64,000 bases of DNA from Begonia masoniana (taxonomy: Eukaryota; Streptophyta; Magnoliopsida; Cucurbitales; Begoniaceae). Location of the stretch: positions 636,482 to 700,481 of the forward strand of contig CM039509.1 in the NCBI GenBank assembly GCA_022432975.1, given 5' to 3'. The notes under the pieces were generated by a model. That model saw nothing but the letters and a program-made list of their open reading frames with translations, ran no database searches and had not been told where the DNA came from. Position numbers and translations under genes: made by a program. Positions 35,914 through 48,589 of the stretch are shown piece by piece (position 1 is the first letter of the stretch; the number at the start of each line of letters is the position of its first letter).

Positions 35914-36018
35914 CTTGGTATAAATGGCTTTATAGACAACTCCATGAGTACCTTCACCGAGAACCTCCCGTTTCAGGTACCTATCTGCCACTTTCTTAGA
36001 TAAATCTAGCTCAGACAT
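35914..36018 (-). pseudogene. Copy of CDKD (CDK-activating kinase) first coding exon
   Basis: The minus strand encodes 35 residues from ATG 36018 ([20 protein letters not shown], then the glycine-rich ATP loop [12 protein letters not shown]), followed by a GTAGTC donor-like site. This is the N-terminus of the plant CDK-activating kinase CDKD. The loop tyrosine of the family (GEGTYG) is histidine here. No downstream kinase exon with the VAIK lysine is found before the MYB4R1 gene or towards 33,400, so the gene is incomplete. It may be a captured or duplicated fragment, or the rest has been lost. Confidence 0.75.
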
Positions 36019-37083
36019 GGCCGTTGCTGAGGAATTACCTCAATTTTGGTTGAATTTCGGAATGGTAATGCAAGCTTTTGCTGATAGATTTCAACAGCCA
36101 CAATAGCTCAATGGAGCTACAGCATACTCTATTTACAGACTATGTATGACACTACCTAGCACAATTCCCCCCCAAGACTTAAATTTAAGTGTGTAAATGT
36201 AATCTTACCAAAAAGCAAATGAGATTTCACTTTTAAGCTCATCGTGAATCCAAGCAATAACAATTACAGCGTTTGCATCACCTTTTTTTTGCTTCTTTTC
36301 CCTAAAACCATTTCACAAAAGTTGCTTCACAAAAATGGCATCTGCTAACATAACATCTCAAATCTCAAAAGTGTTTTCCTTTTGAGGGAAAGAGCCAGTC
36401 TCAAAAAAAGAAGAAAAAGGAAAAAGGGGATTTTGGGCATCTTCAAAATTGCTCTGAAGGAGGGGCTCTTCGACAATACTGAAGCTTCATCACCATCAAC
36501 AATGGCAGAATTCCTACTTTTTTTAACAGAGCTGTGTGCCTAACTACGCTCTCTTCAATTGAGAGAACTAGCTCCAATACCATATTATTATTGTTTCGAA
36601 GAACTTTCTGAAATCGACCACACTAAAACATGCTGGTAACCTTTTGACTGCTCTGGTATTTGCTTGGACATGGCAGCTACCTTGTTTTGACTTGTCTTAA
36701 AATGGTAACAGTTGTCTCATCAATCTCGTCCTCCATTTAATGGACGGAGTAAATCAAGTCCTTCTCTTCGGATTTCACCAGCTACAGTGGTCATTTTTCC
36801 GATGTCATCAACCAGATTGCAATACACTTTCATGAACATTTTCTTCGCAAGACAGAATATTATTCTCATTTTCCATATAAGGTAGCAAATGGTTTCCCCG
36901 ACAGAACTTGACTTGGATACCTTTCTTGAGCTCAATAATATTGCAACCAACAAGGTATGATTCTGCACCTTTTGTTTCAAGCATCACTAACCTCTGAGAT
37001 CCAACCAATGTGCCCTTACTTTTCAGCTGAAGCTCCAGCGTTTCTCTTCTCCATGCTTTTGTATGTTGAGGCTAGTTTGTAGC
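36019..37083. other. MYB4R1 3' flank
   Basis: Likely contains the 3' UTR of the MYB4R1 gene. Two overlapping minus-strand frames (36,720-37,008) can be read but match no family I know, and splicing into them is not needed to finish the MYB4R1 reading frame. CDKD-linked sequence extends to about 36,085. Confidence 0.5.
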
Positions 37084-40000
37084 TCAGACAGAGGGGTTGG
37101 TTCCTGAATTATCATCCCCATTCGGTATTGTTAATTGTTCCAAATAGAACAAACTATCATCAAGAAATTCGTTGTTCATCCTCTCTGACAATGATGACGT
37201 TGCCGAAGAATCCATGAAATTCTGGTCTTCCATCAGTTCAGAGAGGCAGTCATTGCCCCTACAAAGCTCATTAAGATCCCTTTCCTTATTGTTGACTGTT
37301 GCATTATAATCAGCAGATTTAACAGAAGTGCTCGAAGTTAACTTCGATTCCTTGATATCTGGCTGCAACATGTGATTCTCGTTGTTCCCAACTGATTGGC
37401 TACCATTCTTTGAAACGTCAACCTTGTCTGACGTCCTCATTGTTTTTCTCCCGGTTCTCTTGGTCCTAATTTTCTTTGGCAAGGCAGAAATGAGAGTTGA
37501 AATATCCACCGGGTCCATAACTTCATCAGTTTGTGTCTTGGCTTTCTTTGATTTGACTTTTTTGGGCTTTTGGCTGCAGAGAGTACAAGAAAGAGACACA
37601 TAAATAGTGAAATAGCACTGACATTTAATAAAGTAATTTCAGTTTGTTTTCTCCGCAATATAACAAAATCCTCAGAATATTAACAGATTACAAACAAGAT
37701 AATTGTAAACCAGACCTCAGCTTTCTCTTCCTTTTCTGAGAAGGACTGTCATTCTCTGGTGCAAGGATTGGATTTGTAATGGGTGTTGGTTGAAAGTCAA
37801 TAAGGAGAAGGGTAGATCTTTCTGACTCTCTATCAACAAAGTTACCAATAAAAGCGGCCTTTTGAATTCTTCTTGCTTCTTGGAGCAATGGAACTTCATT
37901 TGGAAATAATTTTGTCCACCTCCTGATCACAGATGAAAAGAGTTCAATTAATACAGAAAAAAGGTACAGCTAGATACATGGAAACTTATCAAGTTTATCA
38001 TTGTACCTCCGACACTCATTATCAGTACGTGAAGGCACACATGTCGCCACCTTGGCCCAACTATAGCCGTGTTCTCTAATCGCTGTTGAAAGCATCTGAT
38101 CCTCTTCGTCAGTCCAGTTGCCTCTTTTTAGAGAAGGATCTAAACAATTGTACCATCTGTCATGACGTGAATACAAGAGAAATCACAATTTAGTCTACAA
38201 TATCATCATGCAAACAAGTACCAAGGAGAATCTAATAATTGTTAGTTGTGAGAATATGAGAACTAGAGACAAATGAACTGCAAGGGCTGCCGACGGAGAG
38301 AGGAAGGTGATCTTTCAGGCAGAGCAGATTCCTTGAGGTCATATATATGAGTGGAAGTTTGGAGGACCAACTTACTGATGGATTTTGATAGAAATAAAGA
38401 CTGAATTACAGGTATTACGGCATGTTTGATGGATCGGATAATGTTGACAGCCCAAAAAATTGAGAATAATATGGTTCAATCAAAAAACAAAATTGTTTCC
38501 CGCCAATATTATGGCACAACCAAAGTGGTGAATACGAGTTCGCTCAGGATGAAGAAAATAATTCTTCTTAATATTTTATTTATACAGTGAAAACATTTAT
38601 ACACAATTGAAATATAAATAAGTATATCGATTCCTAAATAAACTAATCCCTAATTCAATACAAAATCAAATTCTTTTTAATTAGAAAAACATCAATTTTA
38701 ATATTTACACATTCTAAACAGTTAGGAAGTAAGAGAAATGAGAAGCTATCATCACAATACTCCGGTACATTCCTTCAACGATTTTGGGAAGGTATCCATT
38801 AAGCTCAAACTGCCCGAATTCACCCGGTGTTCCCCATGTCCCTCTTAAAAGTAGCAAGGTGGGATATTGAAAACACTTTTCCCATACCTCCCTAGTTGAC
38901 GGGAAATTTAGAGGCAATTGCAACACAGAAGCATTGTTCGATGGGAGAAAAGATAAAGTACATGGCTCATCCATTCAAGCTCTAATCAAATGGAAAGATT
39001 TACAATTGCATGGTGCTACATGGATGATATCTCACACATTCAGAGTAAGTTCCCAAGCTTTCCCCTTGAAGACAACGTGAATTTTTGGGCTAAGGAAATT
39101 GATACACCTCCTATAGGATTTACGTATGCAAGGAGGAGAAAATCAGCTTCAAAAGCAAGCCGATCCAGTTAATGCAGCTTCAAAGGAAATTGACTCAGGT
39201 TCAAGAGAAGTCTAGAAGAAACGTTGAGAAATTAGTTAACACCATCTCCTCCAATCCAAATTGTACATTTTAATCCTTCTCATCTTGGAATATATAAGGG
39301 AGAGAAGGATACGGAAAGTGGGAAGAAAAGCATTGTATTAGGGAGGGAACCAGACTATTGACGTTCTAGCCATAAATTTACTCTAACGATTGAGTTGCCA
39401 ATAAAACTAGTCCTACACAACACTGTTTTGTGTTTGTGCGTGTGTGTAGGTGTATGCTTTAATCCTACCAGTACCTTTCTCTACATTGAACTTGGTTTCG
39501 ACCTGGCAAGAATTGAGCTTTCTTATTCCAATTTTTGGGCCCAAAAAGCATTACTGCAATCTTCAGGCGTTTGTCTTCAACAGGTGTGAATGACCCTCTT
39601 CTAGTTCTTGCAGGATCAAGTGATTTTTTCCATCTGCATTTATTAAGCATCATGACACCATTAAATATCGGAAGCAGCTACTAACAGCAAAAGGTAAATA
39701 AATAAACCTAAAGCATCATGTCGTCAACTTTATAAGCTAGACACAAGCCAAAATGAATTAAGGGAAATCCTTAAAATATGTGAAAGGGTACAGTTAATGA
39801 TAAAACAGTGCATCCATTAAATACAATAAAATATCCAGCAATGATGAAATGCACAGGCCAGTAACGAAAGAAGAGGTCCTTCAAGGCAGATTTGGCTTTA
39901 TAAAATATGAGAAACAGCCAAAAGAGAACAGAATTTTCACGTTAAGACATACAGAAAGGTTATTAAATGTGAGATAGATGGATAAAGTATGATTCCAAAA

Positions 40001-43000
40001 TGCAATTCTAAATCAAAGTAACTAGTATGCTACTCAAAGTTTAGAACTTTTATTTCATTATAATAACTTGAAGTACAATATGAACATTTTTGGATAAACA
40101 AAAATTAACACATTGGCATGTCTATGGCGTTCTGAAAGAGAAGTGGCAGTAATCCAATGATGAACTGACCAGATATTCTGAAAAGCTAAAAAATCCATGA
40201 TTTTGTAAGTTTGACGAAGTATTCTGTGATCCATAGGGGTACTTAGGATTTCAAAACATAAAGAGAAGAAAAGTAATTGATCTTACCTATTTAAAAGGCT
40301 ACAAAATGATTGGAACTAGAAATCTGAATAGTTCAGCGAACAATAGCAGAGGAAAGAAAGAAAGGAGTACGGAATAGCATAACTGTATGCAGATGTAAAT
40401 TTATAAATACCATGACAACTGACAGCCACACTTACCCTTAATTAAAAGTTCCTTGAGATAGTTTCTGAAGATCTTAATTATGAACAAACTCTTGATTGTT
40501 TTAAATTGATCTGATTAAAATACATAATCATATAGTTGTACCCTAGAAATCATGTAAACTGAATTATACTTTAAAATAGCTAACTCACCTATTTGAGCAT
40601 TGGGTACCTGCCCGTCCTTCTAAGGCAGAAGCTACAGCTTGCCAATCTCCCACACCAATTGTTTCTACAGCAGAACGGAGTTTATCATCATCCTCCTTGG
40701 TCCACTCTCTTTTGAGTATCGAAGCATTTAAACTCCTCTGATAGCGTGATAGGCACTGACAAGGAGTCCTATTAGTCCCCAGTGACACTGCTATATCAAA
40801 CCAGTTATTTATCCCTTTTTCTTGGATGATGAACAAGAGATTCTTATCCTCTATTGCCGTCCATGGGTTATGATTGATCAATGGATCTTCATAATTCAAC
40901 CACCTACAGGATTCAGCCACATGTATTATGTTAGGAGAATAAAAAGAAATAGAACCTAAAATAAATAACATTGTATGAGTCACACAGATGTCTGTGATGA
41001 CAATCATCACAGACGCATTCAACACCACTGTTTTGAATCAATGGAACCTAAAGAGATCTTATAAATAAAATTCAAATATTTCCTAAATAATGATAAATCA
41101 AATTAATTAGATTCTCAAATCTTTCAATTAGGTGTAGAATGAAAATCCAAATTACGATAATCTCCAATTAGCCATAATGTAATGTTAATTGATATTTAAT
41201 TTCAGAAATTCCTTAAATTTAATGTTGCGCGATTAATTAGATTTAATTGGGTTGGTTAATTAAATTTAGTAATTAGATTAAACGCAGCCAAATAAGAAAA
41301 CTACTAATGGAATCAAATCTTTTGATTCATGGACACAAAATTAAATATTGAATTTGGCCATGATTTTGAGAGAAATACAAAATAGTTTCAAAGGGAAGAA
41401 TTTTAAACTCTCCTTCCCTGACTCAATACGCCCAATCCTAAAATTTTGCTTCCCTTGAAGAACTTTGTCAAGGGAAATCATTGTAAACATTAATCCAGCA
41501 ATGGTAGGTGTCATGGGTCATCTGTTAGCCTACTGGGTTAAGAAATTCAACTAGCATGAAACTGTAAAAAATTAATGAGGCTCAAAAAAAAAACTTGAAA
41601 CATGTGTTTAATTTAATAAGTATTTACTTAATGAGTTATTTCACTTGCAGTTCGGCATCGTAGGTCCATTTCTTACTTGAGGAGACATAGTCATTGATCG
41701 AGAATCTTCCAGTTGCAACAAAGCATATACATAGACGGGTGTTGAGGATGTCATTCGATCTAAGGATTAGTGTGATTATTATTTTAGTCATTTATTATTT
41801 TAAATTATTACATTATTTTTAGCATTTAAAGTTACTCAATATTATCTTTTATTAAATAGATTATTCTTATTGGCTTTTTAGTTTTATTAAGCTTTGAGAA
41901 TATTCAGCATGTGACGTTATATAATTAATTGAGAGAACTTAGTTTTTAATTATTTATTTGAGGTTATTAAAATTAGATATTTGATTTTCTTTGAGATGTA
42001 TATTATCCATTGTTTTAGGTTTACTTTGATGACAAGTGAAACTAAGAGTGGTTGACATTTGAGGTTTGAGGAATGTTATTAATAATTTTTCGAGGTAAAA
42101 ATTTAATTTCAATTTAATTATACTTAAGTGCTTCTGCAATTTTTGATGTGCTTTGAGGAAATTAAGGTTTGAAATGAAATCAATAAAATTTAATTTGAGA
42201 ATTGAACTAGACAAAAATTCTAGAGTTTCAAATTAGGGTTAAATATTTAGGCAGGATCGTCGTAATAAAGCTCTAATCATTTATGGGTCCCACCTGTAAA
42301 ACAACATGTTGCCTTTGCACAATATTTCAAATCCAACAGTGGACTATGTGTCTGTGATGGCAATCATCATAGACATCTGCCAAGCTCTTTATTGAAGGAG
42401 ACATGCTTCACATAAAATCAGTAGAGAGGAAAATATTCAGTTAACAGCTGCATGATTCATACACTAACGAATTAATAATTGCCAAATTCACCGACAACTC
42501 TAACAAAGCATAAGACAACCTACAATTAGTTCTTTGTGCAGAAATCCAGATTATAGAATTGGATGAAACAAGTGTTGCACGGCAGAAATGTTATTGGTGT
42601 AAAAATAGTCTTGGGGAGAATTGTCGAGTTAAATATTTGAGACATTTATTTTTTTAATTTTTCACATCATAAAAGTAATGGTTTCAAAATGTTGACAAAA
42701 AGAAAGTTTGAAAGAACGGACATATGGTCATTTATGTTGCATAGTTTGGTCTACTCTTTTTTGGCTATAAATCGTATGAGAAGGCAGGATTCGCATCATA
42801 GTTTATCTGTATTAGTCTCTACTTGTTATATAAGAAAAAAAAAAGGAAAAACACACAGAAATAACTATTGAGGCAGATAAAGATTCGAAAATGTGTCTTC
42901 AAAGATTATTTGTCTCGTAGTCTAGCAATAAAATAATTATTTTAACATTGGAAAGCATGAAATACATACCTTGTTTGACATTCTGCACCAGACCGACCCC

Positions 43001-46000
43001 CAACGTACATGGAAGCCAATCTTTCCCAATCGACCTTTGGCAGAAACTCCCTAATCTTTTCAGGAGTGAAATCAAAATCTTTAATTGACTCAAGAATATT
43101 ATCAATATCATTTGAATCTCCAGACGATTCCACAGTACCACTGTCAAGAAAAACAAGCACCGATGATTTTTGCTAAGCCTAAAATCTTCAAACAAAAAAG
43201 CTATAAGAAGCCACACAAAGCTTTCTTAAAAACATACGATAACATACTAAGTTAATAGCGATGTGACAAGCCACCAATTAGATGGATCTAATGGGTATTG
43301 GGTTCTTACAAATATTACATATTTGGTGGATTTAATGGGTATTGGGTAGCATAAATGTTATTGTTTAGATAGTCATTTAGGATTTGAATTGGAAATTATC
43401 TAGAAGTTATATACACCACGATGGGGGAAAATAAATAAGTGGGAAAACGAATTTTAAGATATGAAAATTATTAAGATTGCTGTGTAATTTTTTTGTTGAA
43501 AGAAAGTGTGTTCTTCTTAATTGTGGTGTTAGATACATCAAAATAGTATCAGAACATTGATGTTGATGGAGCAGAAGTATAATGAGGAGAGAATAATCAT
43601 TCTAGAGAAGGAACTGGATGGTATGAACCAAGAGTTGCAGCAACTTCCAAGTTTGGAGAAATCGATCGCACACTTGGCACTAAATTTGGCAAAAATCCTT
43701 CAATCTCATTCAACGAATGATGGCAACAATGGTTGTAGAAAAGAAATAGACAGAAACTAACACTAGTGTGATGAATCTAGACAAGTGGTGAAAACTCCCC
43801 TTGCGAAAGATAGTAAACTCATGACTAGATTTGTTTTCAGTTTTGGCCAATGGGAAAAGGTAGCACATTTCACAGGTGAGGTGTTGGAAAACGTCATTCT
43901 CACAAGTTTTGAAAATTGGGGTGGGGGCTGGCAATTGGAGTCTTGATATGCCTATTTTCAAGAACGAAAATCCAGATGCCTAGTCGTTCATAGTAGACAA
44001 TATTTTATCGTAAAAAATCTTCATGACGGGGAAAGTTTTTTTCAAGGACAATTAGTCCTTAAGGCAGTGTAGTGAATTGGCTCTAATAGGTGGAATCGTG
44101 ACCGAGATTTGGATTTGTGGCCTAGAACATTCCAATATCATGATTGTCAAAAGATCCAAACTGAAGAAAGATTTACTGACAATCACCTTGAGGACAAGGC
44201 GTTTTTCAACCCGGGGGTATTTGATAAGCCACCAATAAAGCGGAATTAATGTGTACAAGGTAGTTATAAATGTTATATATTGAGTAGCTGAAATTGCCAT
44301 GAATGGGTAATTATAATAGCCGCATCTTCAATTAGTTATTTATTATTTTAATTGGAAGTTGCGTAAAAGTTATTTACGGCATGGTGAGAAAAATAAATAG
44401 GTTGGGAAATGAGTTTTTAGGATATGACAAATTATTAAGTGTGGTGTAAATTTTTTTGTTGAAGTGTGTTCGTAATGTGGTGTCAGATACCTATCACTAC
44501 GATGTCATGACTTTAACATATCTAGTTATGTATGTTCTCAAACTAAAAACATAAAATCTAACAATTAGTTTTTCCCCCTTTTCTATATTTTATTATGATA
44601 GTGAAACATAATCAGGTTCATCATCATCCAAGACCATTTGATAGACGTGATTGCCCTCTTCAACATATACTAGTTTCAGGCTTAAAAAAAAAATCACCTA
44701 TACCTGAATTGAGCCACTGAAATTTGAAGCGCCATTTCTTGAAATTGTTGTTTTATTCCCTTCCCAAGATTTTCTTTTTCAGCTTTTGACCATTTTTTCC
44801 GTTCAAGTGAAAGTGGAAACATGGTTAAAGCCATTTTATACTTTGCAACATGAGAATTCTCCACCGGACCATAGAGCATGGCGGATACCTTTTTGTCCTT
44901 AACCTGCAGAAACATCAATTACGTTAACACAAGAATGCAAAAACTATAATATGAACAATCCCTGGTTAATAAAAGAAACCTCAACAAAAGCAGATTTCGA
45001 TAAACGGGCATGGTAGGAGCGGATGGTAATGTTAAAGAAGATAATTCAGATGAAATTTGAAATAGATTATATTATCTTTGCGGTGCTTTCTTCGATGCAG
45101 GTAAAAAAACAAAAAAGATCCACAAGCAAGCAATAAACCAAAAGTCATGTATGATCCAGACTCTTTTTATATATAGCGATCCCATGTATATCTCAATCTA
45201 TTTGAATTTTTTATCCTCTTATCCCGTCTCATTGAAAAAATATGCAAACAAAATCTATGATATTCTTTCTGGACGCACTTAATTATGCATAAAAAAATTT
45301 AATTATCACAAGATCAAATTAATTCTTTTCAATAATCTACAGTTATTTATATTAGATGTAACAAAAACAGACTTACCAACACAGCAGAAGCAAGCAATAG
45401 CCACCATTAATCTTTTATGCAAAAGAAAATTACCTTCGACAAATCCTTTGAAGTGCACAGTTTCTCCACGGATATTAGCTGAACACGTGGATCCTTCTTC
45501 TGGGACAATGCACGCCCTATTCTTCTTTTACATGAAACCTGAAAGTCTTTCAAGATTTTGAACCGGTCTTTCAACCCTTTATTCTCCTCAAGTTTTGCCT
45601 CAATGTGAATCAACTTACTTCGGAGGAGCTTCTGACAAGATCTATTTTTTTTAATGGCATCAATAAATGCTAGTGCAGACTTTGGTAACCCAGAACCTTG
45701 CAGTGGTGATGTCAATGATTGGTAAGCATTAGGTAGTTTCCATATTGCGGAGGAAGAATTCTGATCCACATTACTCGGGTTATGGGCGGTATTACAAAGT
45801 TCTTCTGAGTTTGGGCACTCTATCCCGGAAATGCTAGATAATTTATTGTAACATTCCTTCTTCAAATGAGTTTCAGAGACTTGATGTTGAACCTGGTCAG
45901 GATTCTTCAAGGGAACCTCTACATCAGTAGTGAATGCACCTGCAAACAAAGCATGATATTATCTTTAAAAAAACAAAAAATACAAGCCAAGTGAAGTCAC

Positions 46001-46983
46001 GCAGACAGTTTGTGACAGTTACACAATACACTATTAAAATTTCCAAAACCAGAGAAAAAATTGTATGAGCAATGCGTCATTGACTTCATATAGTATTACA
46101 ATAAATCAGAAATATCCAGTAAGATAATTTTTTTGCAAAAAAATTAAACAATTTAACATTAACTTTGTCAGTAATTTAATGGCCATAAACAGTAACATCG
46201 CACAAGATTCTGCAAGTCAGAAAATATAAGGACCACTGATAGGAAGCACGATTACGATGACCAACTAAGAGAAGACTACTACTTCGCATAGAAAAAAAAA
46301 AATCAAAATTTAACAACTTTTAACACACGATTAGTGTATGATACCAAACTCTACATAAGATTATTTGTACAATGTTTACTTGCCGGACATAGCTGATCCT
46401 TTACTAATTACACAGACTTTGCATACTAAGTCTTAACGTGGTTAAACCCAGTATCACCTATGAATTCAAACATAAATAATTCCAATTTCAATTGACCGTT
46501 AAAACTTCAATCAATGTCATCCACTTCGTTGTCTCAACAATGAAAGCATCCAATACAACACAAGAAATATCCTTTCAAAAAACAAAGCCACAAAAGCCTA
46601 CCTTTATCATAGGCCGCAAAGCGTCGCTGAATGGCCCGGAGCGTTTCAAAATCGTCCTCCTCGTCGTCGGACGTCACAGGAGGAATAGTATTTATAGGTT
46701 TCACAGACAGATGTTGATACTCCTCGTTAGACATCGAGAAACGGTCCCGAATGCTACGCACAAGTTCGAGATCATCATCGCCATCACTTTCACAAACAGG
46801 AACAAGTCCGCCGGAGGAAGCGTCGCCAACGCCGACAGACAAAGACTGATAACTACAATCATCAGGATCCGCCCCGGTGAGCAAGCATGCTCGCCTTAAG
46901 GCTTCAATGTCCTCATCAAAACCGCCTTCGGCTTCTTCGCCTGATAAGTTCTCATCTTCGTCGTCGCTGGGAATGGAAGACAT
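37084..46983 (-). CDS. MYB4R1: 4R-MYB / SNAPC4-like transcription factor (858 aa, nine exons)
   Basis: Exons: 46983-46602, 45939-45434, 44903-44704, 43140-42970, 40903-40589, 39633-39475, 38156-38007, 37919-37716, 37573-37084. Phases all agree. The N-terminus is very acidic (SSIPSDDEDENLSGEEAEGG). About four and a half Myb repeats follow: a half repeat (DWERLASMYVGGRSGAECQTR) and full ones beginning PWTAIEDK, EWTKEDDD, SFTPVEDK and NWTDEEDQ. A Lys/Arg-rich segment with KRKRKLR and KPKKVKSKKAK comes next. The 4.5-repeat layout is that of SNAPC4, the largest subunit of the complex that binds the promoter element of snRNA genes; the plant counterpart is MYB4R1 (At3g18100). The start is the first ATG; in-frame codons upstream lack one. 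Introns are long (up to 2.1 kb) and hold three transposon remnants. Confidence 0.9.
39058..39305 (+). mobile_element. Ty3/gypsy-like 3'-end relic in MYB4R1 intron 6 (antisense)
   Basis: It encodes a short C-terminal pol-like tail (LEDNVNFWAKEIDTP), then LTR-like sequence with AATTGTACATTTTAATCC and GAATATATAAGGG. The same block order occurs on the minus strand at 15,634-15,845 in helicase intron 8. Intron 6 spans 38,157-39,474, and more of the insertion may extend to about 38,700, including an 86-codon minus-strand frame I could not assign. Confidence 0.55.
40985..42379. mobile_element. DNA-transposon-like element with terminal inverted repeats in MYB4R1 intron 4
   Basis: The left end reads CAGATGTCTGTGATGACAAT, and the right end, complemented, CAGATGTCTATGATGATTG. 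Similarity goes on for about 55 bp inward (CATCACAGAC, then CCACTGTT and TTGAA). The first 30 bp of each TIR is itself palindromic. The 1,395-bp element has no coding capacity that I can see. No clear target duplication was found, so the superfamily is open. Confidence 0.6.
43262..44496 (+). mobile_element. Internally deleted Ty3/gypsy element in MYB4R1 intron 3 (antisense)
   Basis: Two diverged LTRs of about 275-279 bp (43262-43540 and 44222-44496) share TGA(C/T)AAGCCACCAAT at the start and GTGGTGTYAGATAC near the end. A degenerate Met-tRNA primer site (TAGTATCAGAAC, 43544-43555) follows the first. A coiled-coil gag start (EERIIILEKELDGMNQELQQ) is at 43,560-43,760, and a LEDKAF-type pol tail abuts the second LTR. 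Most of gag-pol is missing. Confidence 0.75.
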
Positions 46984-48589
46984 GTAGCTCAGGCCACTGA
47001 ATGGCACACCGGATGGCAAAAGTTGACAGGCGGTGATGTCGCCGGTATGAAGGGTTTCCCCCTTCTAAAACCAAACTCCCAATAGCTGCAATAAATCTCG
47101 TTTATAGAGTTGGGCTTTATATAATTGGGCCACTTGGATCGGGTCATTCTACTTCGACTTATTTCAATGCCACGTAGACCAGCTCTAATTTTTCACTTTA
47201 ATTTTATAATTTAACTAATTGTAACACAATAATATATTTTGAGAAATTTATCAAAAAGAACCTCAAACTATTGTTTTTTTTTCAAAAAAACCTTAAACTT
47301 TCGATCTTAACAATTCAAACCTTAAAGTATGAGGGTCAGTTTGGAATTATTTTTAAAAGCATAAAAGTAATTGTTCCGTAATTTTAGTATAAATTAGTAT
47401 TTGGTAACTGTAACATAAATTATTTTTTCTCGGGTTACACCCGTTATCATGCAAATTTTATTTTCGAATATGAATTTATATTCTTTTTTGCATAACTGAC
47501 TAATAGTCAATAAATTACACTTCAAACCATCAACCAATAACGCATTCTCAATTATAAGGTTTGAGACATTACCTATATTGTCGATACAAATAATTTTGTT
47601 TTTTAGTTATATCTGATTGAGACATTTTCTTCCGTTTTGGTGATGGAGCTAAACATTGAGCAATCTCTTCTCACGCGTCTTGAGTACCCACTGTTTATGT
47701 ATCAGTCTTCTTTCAATGAACATTTGTCAACCTACGAGCAAATTTAGGTACATTTCTTAAGTATTCAAAAAAAAAATTTAGGTCATTGAGTGCTCGTATT
47801 AGTTCCTTTAAGAACCCCTTTATATTTTAGTAGGAAAGTAACTTATCGTTTGTCTTTAACGATCATACAAATGATTTATGACCTAGATGGTCGACCATAG
47901 AAGTTTTTTCTTTCGTAACTATTTATTGTCCTAAGAACGTGTTCAAAATTTTTGTTGTCATTTGTGAATTTATCGACTATAGCATGAAAGTCTTCTTTTT
48001 TTTTTTTTCAAATCGTCAATTTCTTTTTCAATTAATGAGGTGAAAAAGAAAATAAATGTAATATTATTCTTTCGTAATTTGCTTAACACGTGATTTTTTA
48101 TTTCATCTTCGTACATTTCCGTTATTTGTTGTACCTTGCTTTATTAAAATTTCTTCGTCACCAATTAATAAATTTAGTTTTTAAAAACTGTTTAAACAAG
48201 ATCTTGATTTTCGTCCCAATTGATTATTTGAATAGTAAAACCGACAACATTTACTATGAATTAAGAAACAAACAAAATAGATGAATTTTGAAAAATAAAA
48301 ATTTGCCAACGAACTTCAATAAATTAAAGTTTATAAAATGGAAGAAATTCTAAAATAATAATAAAAGAAGAGGCCACATCTCATTAATTGTCCCGCGAAG
48401 AACACAACTGTCATTGAATAATGCCATCAAACAAGTGACTGAATCCAGAAAATATTGCACATGCCACGTTCGTTGAGTAATTATGAACAAGAAAGCTACA
48501 CTACATTGCGTTTTGGCATCAAATTAATGTAAAAAAATAAAATAAAACAGTAACACAAATGTCACGTCTAAGTCCAACTCTACTATCCC
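46984..48589. other. Intergenic region upstream of MYB4R1
   Basis: AT-rich. It holds the MYB4R1 promoter and 5' UTR (to about 47,100) and the 3' UTR of the GPI-anchored protein gene (from 48,589 down). A stretch at 47,240-47,330 (TCAAACTATTG...ACCTTAAACTTTCGAT) looks like transposon debris. No gene is supported. Confidence 0.5.

Noticed and set aside
36720..37008. Two minus-strand frames downstream of the MYB4R1 stop
   Set aside because: No domain is recognisable, and the MYB4R1 frame closes properly at 37,084. Most likely 3' UTR.
38714..38974. 86-codon minus-strand frame within MYB4R1 intron 6
   Set aside because: Could be an alternative exon, but it resembles no Myb sequence and lies beside a gypsy-like relic. 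Kept as unassigned transposon debris.
46492..46899. 135-codon plus-strand frame opposite MYB4R1 exon 1
   Set aside because: Antisense shadow of the acidic N-terminal exon. It has no family resemblance.
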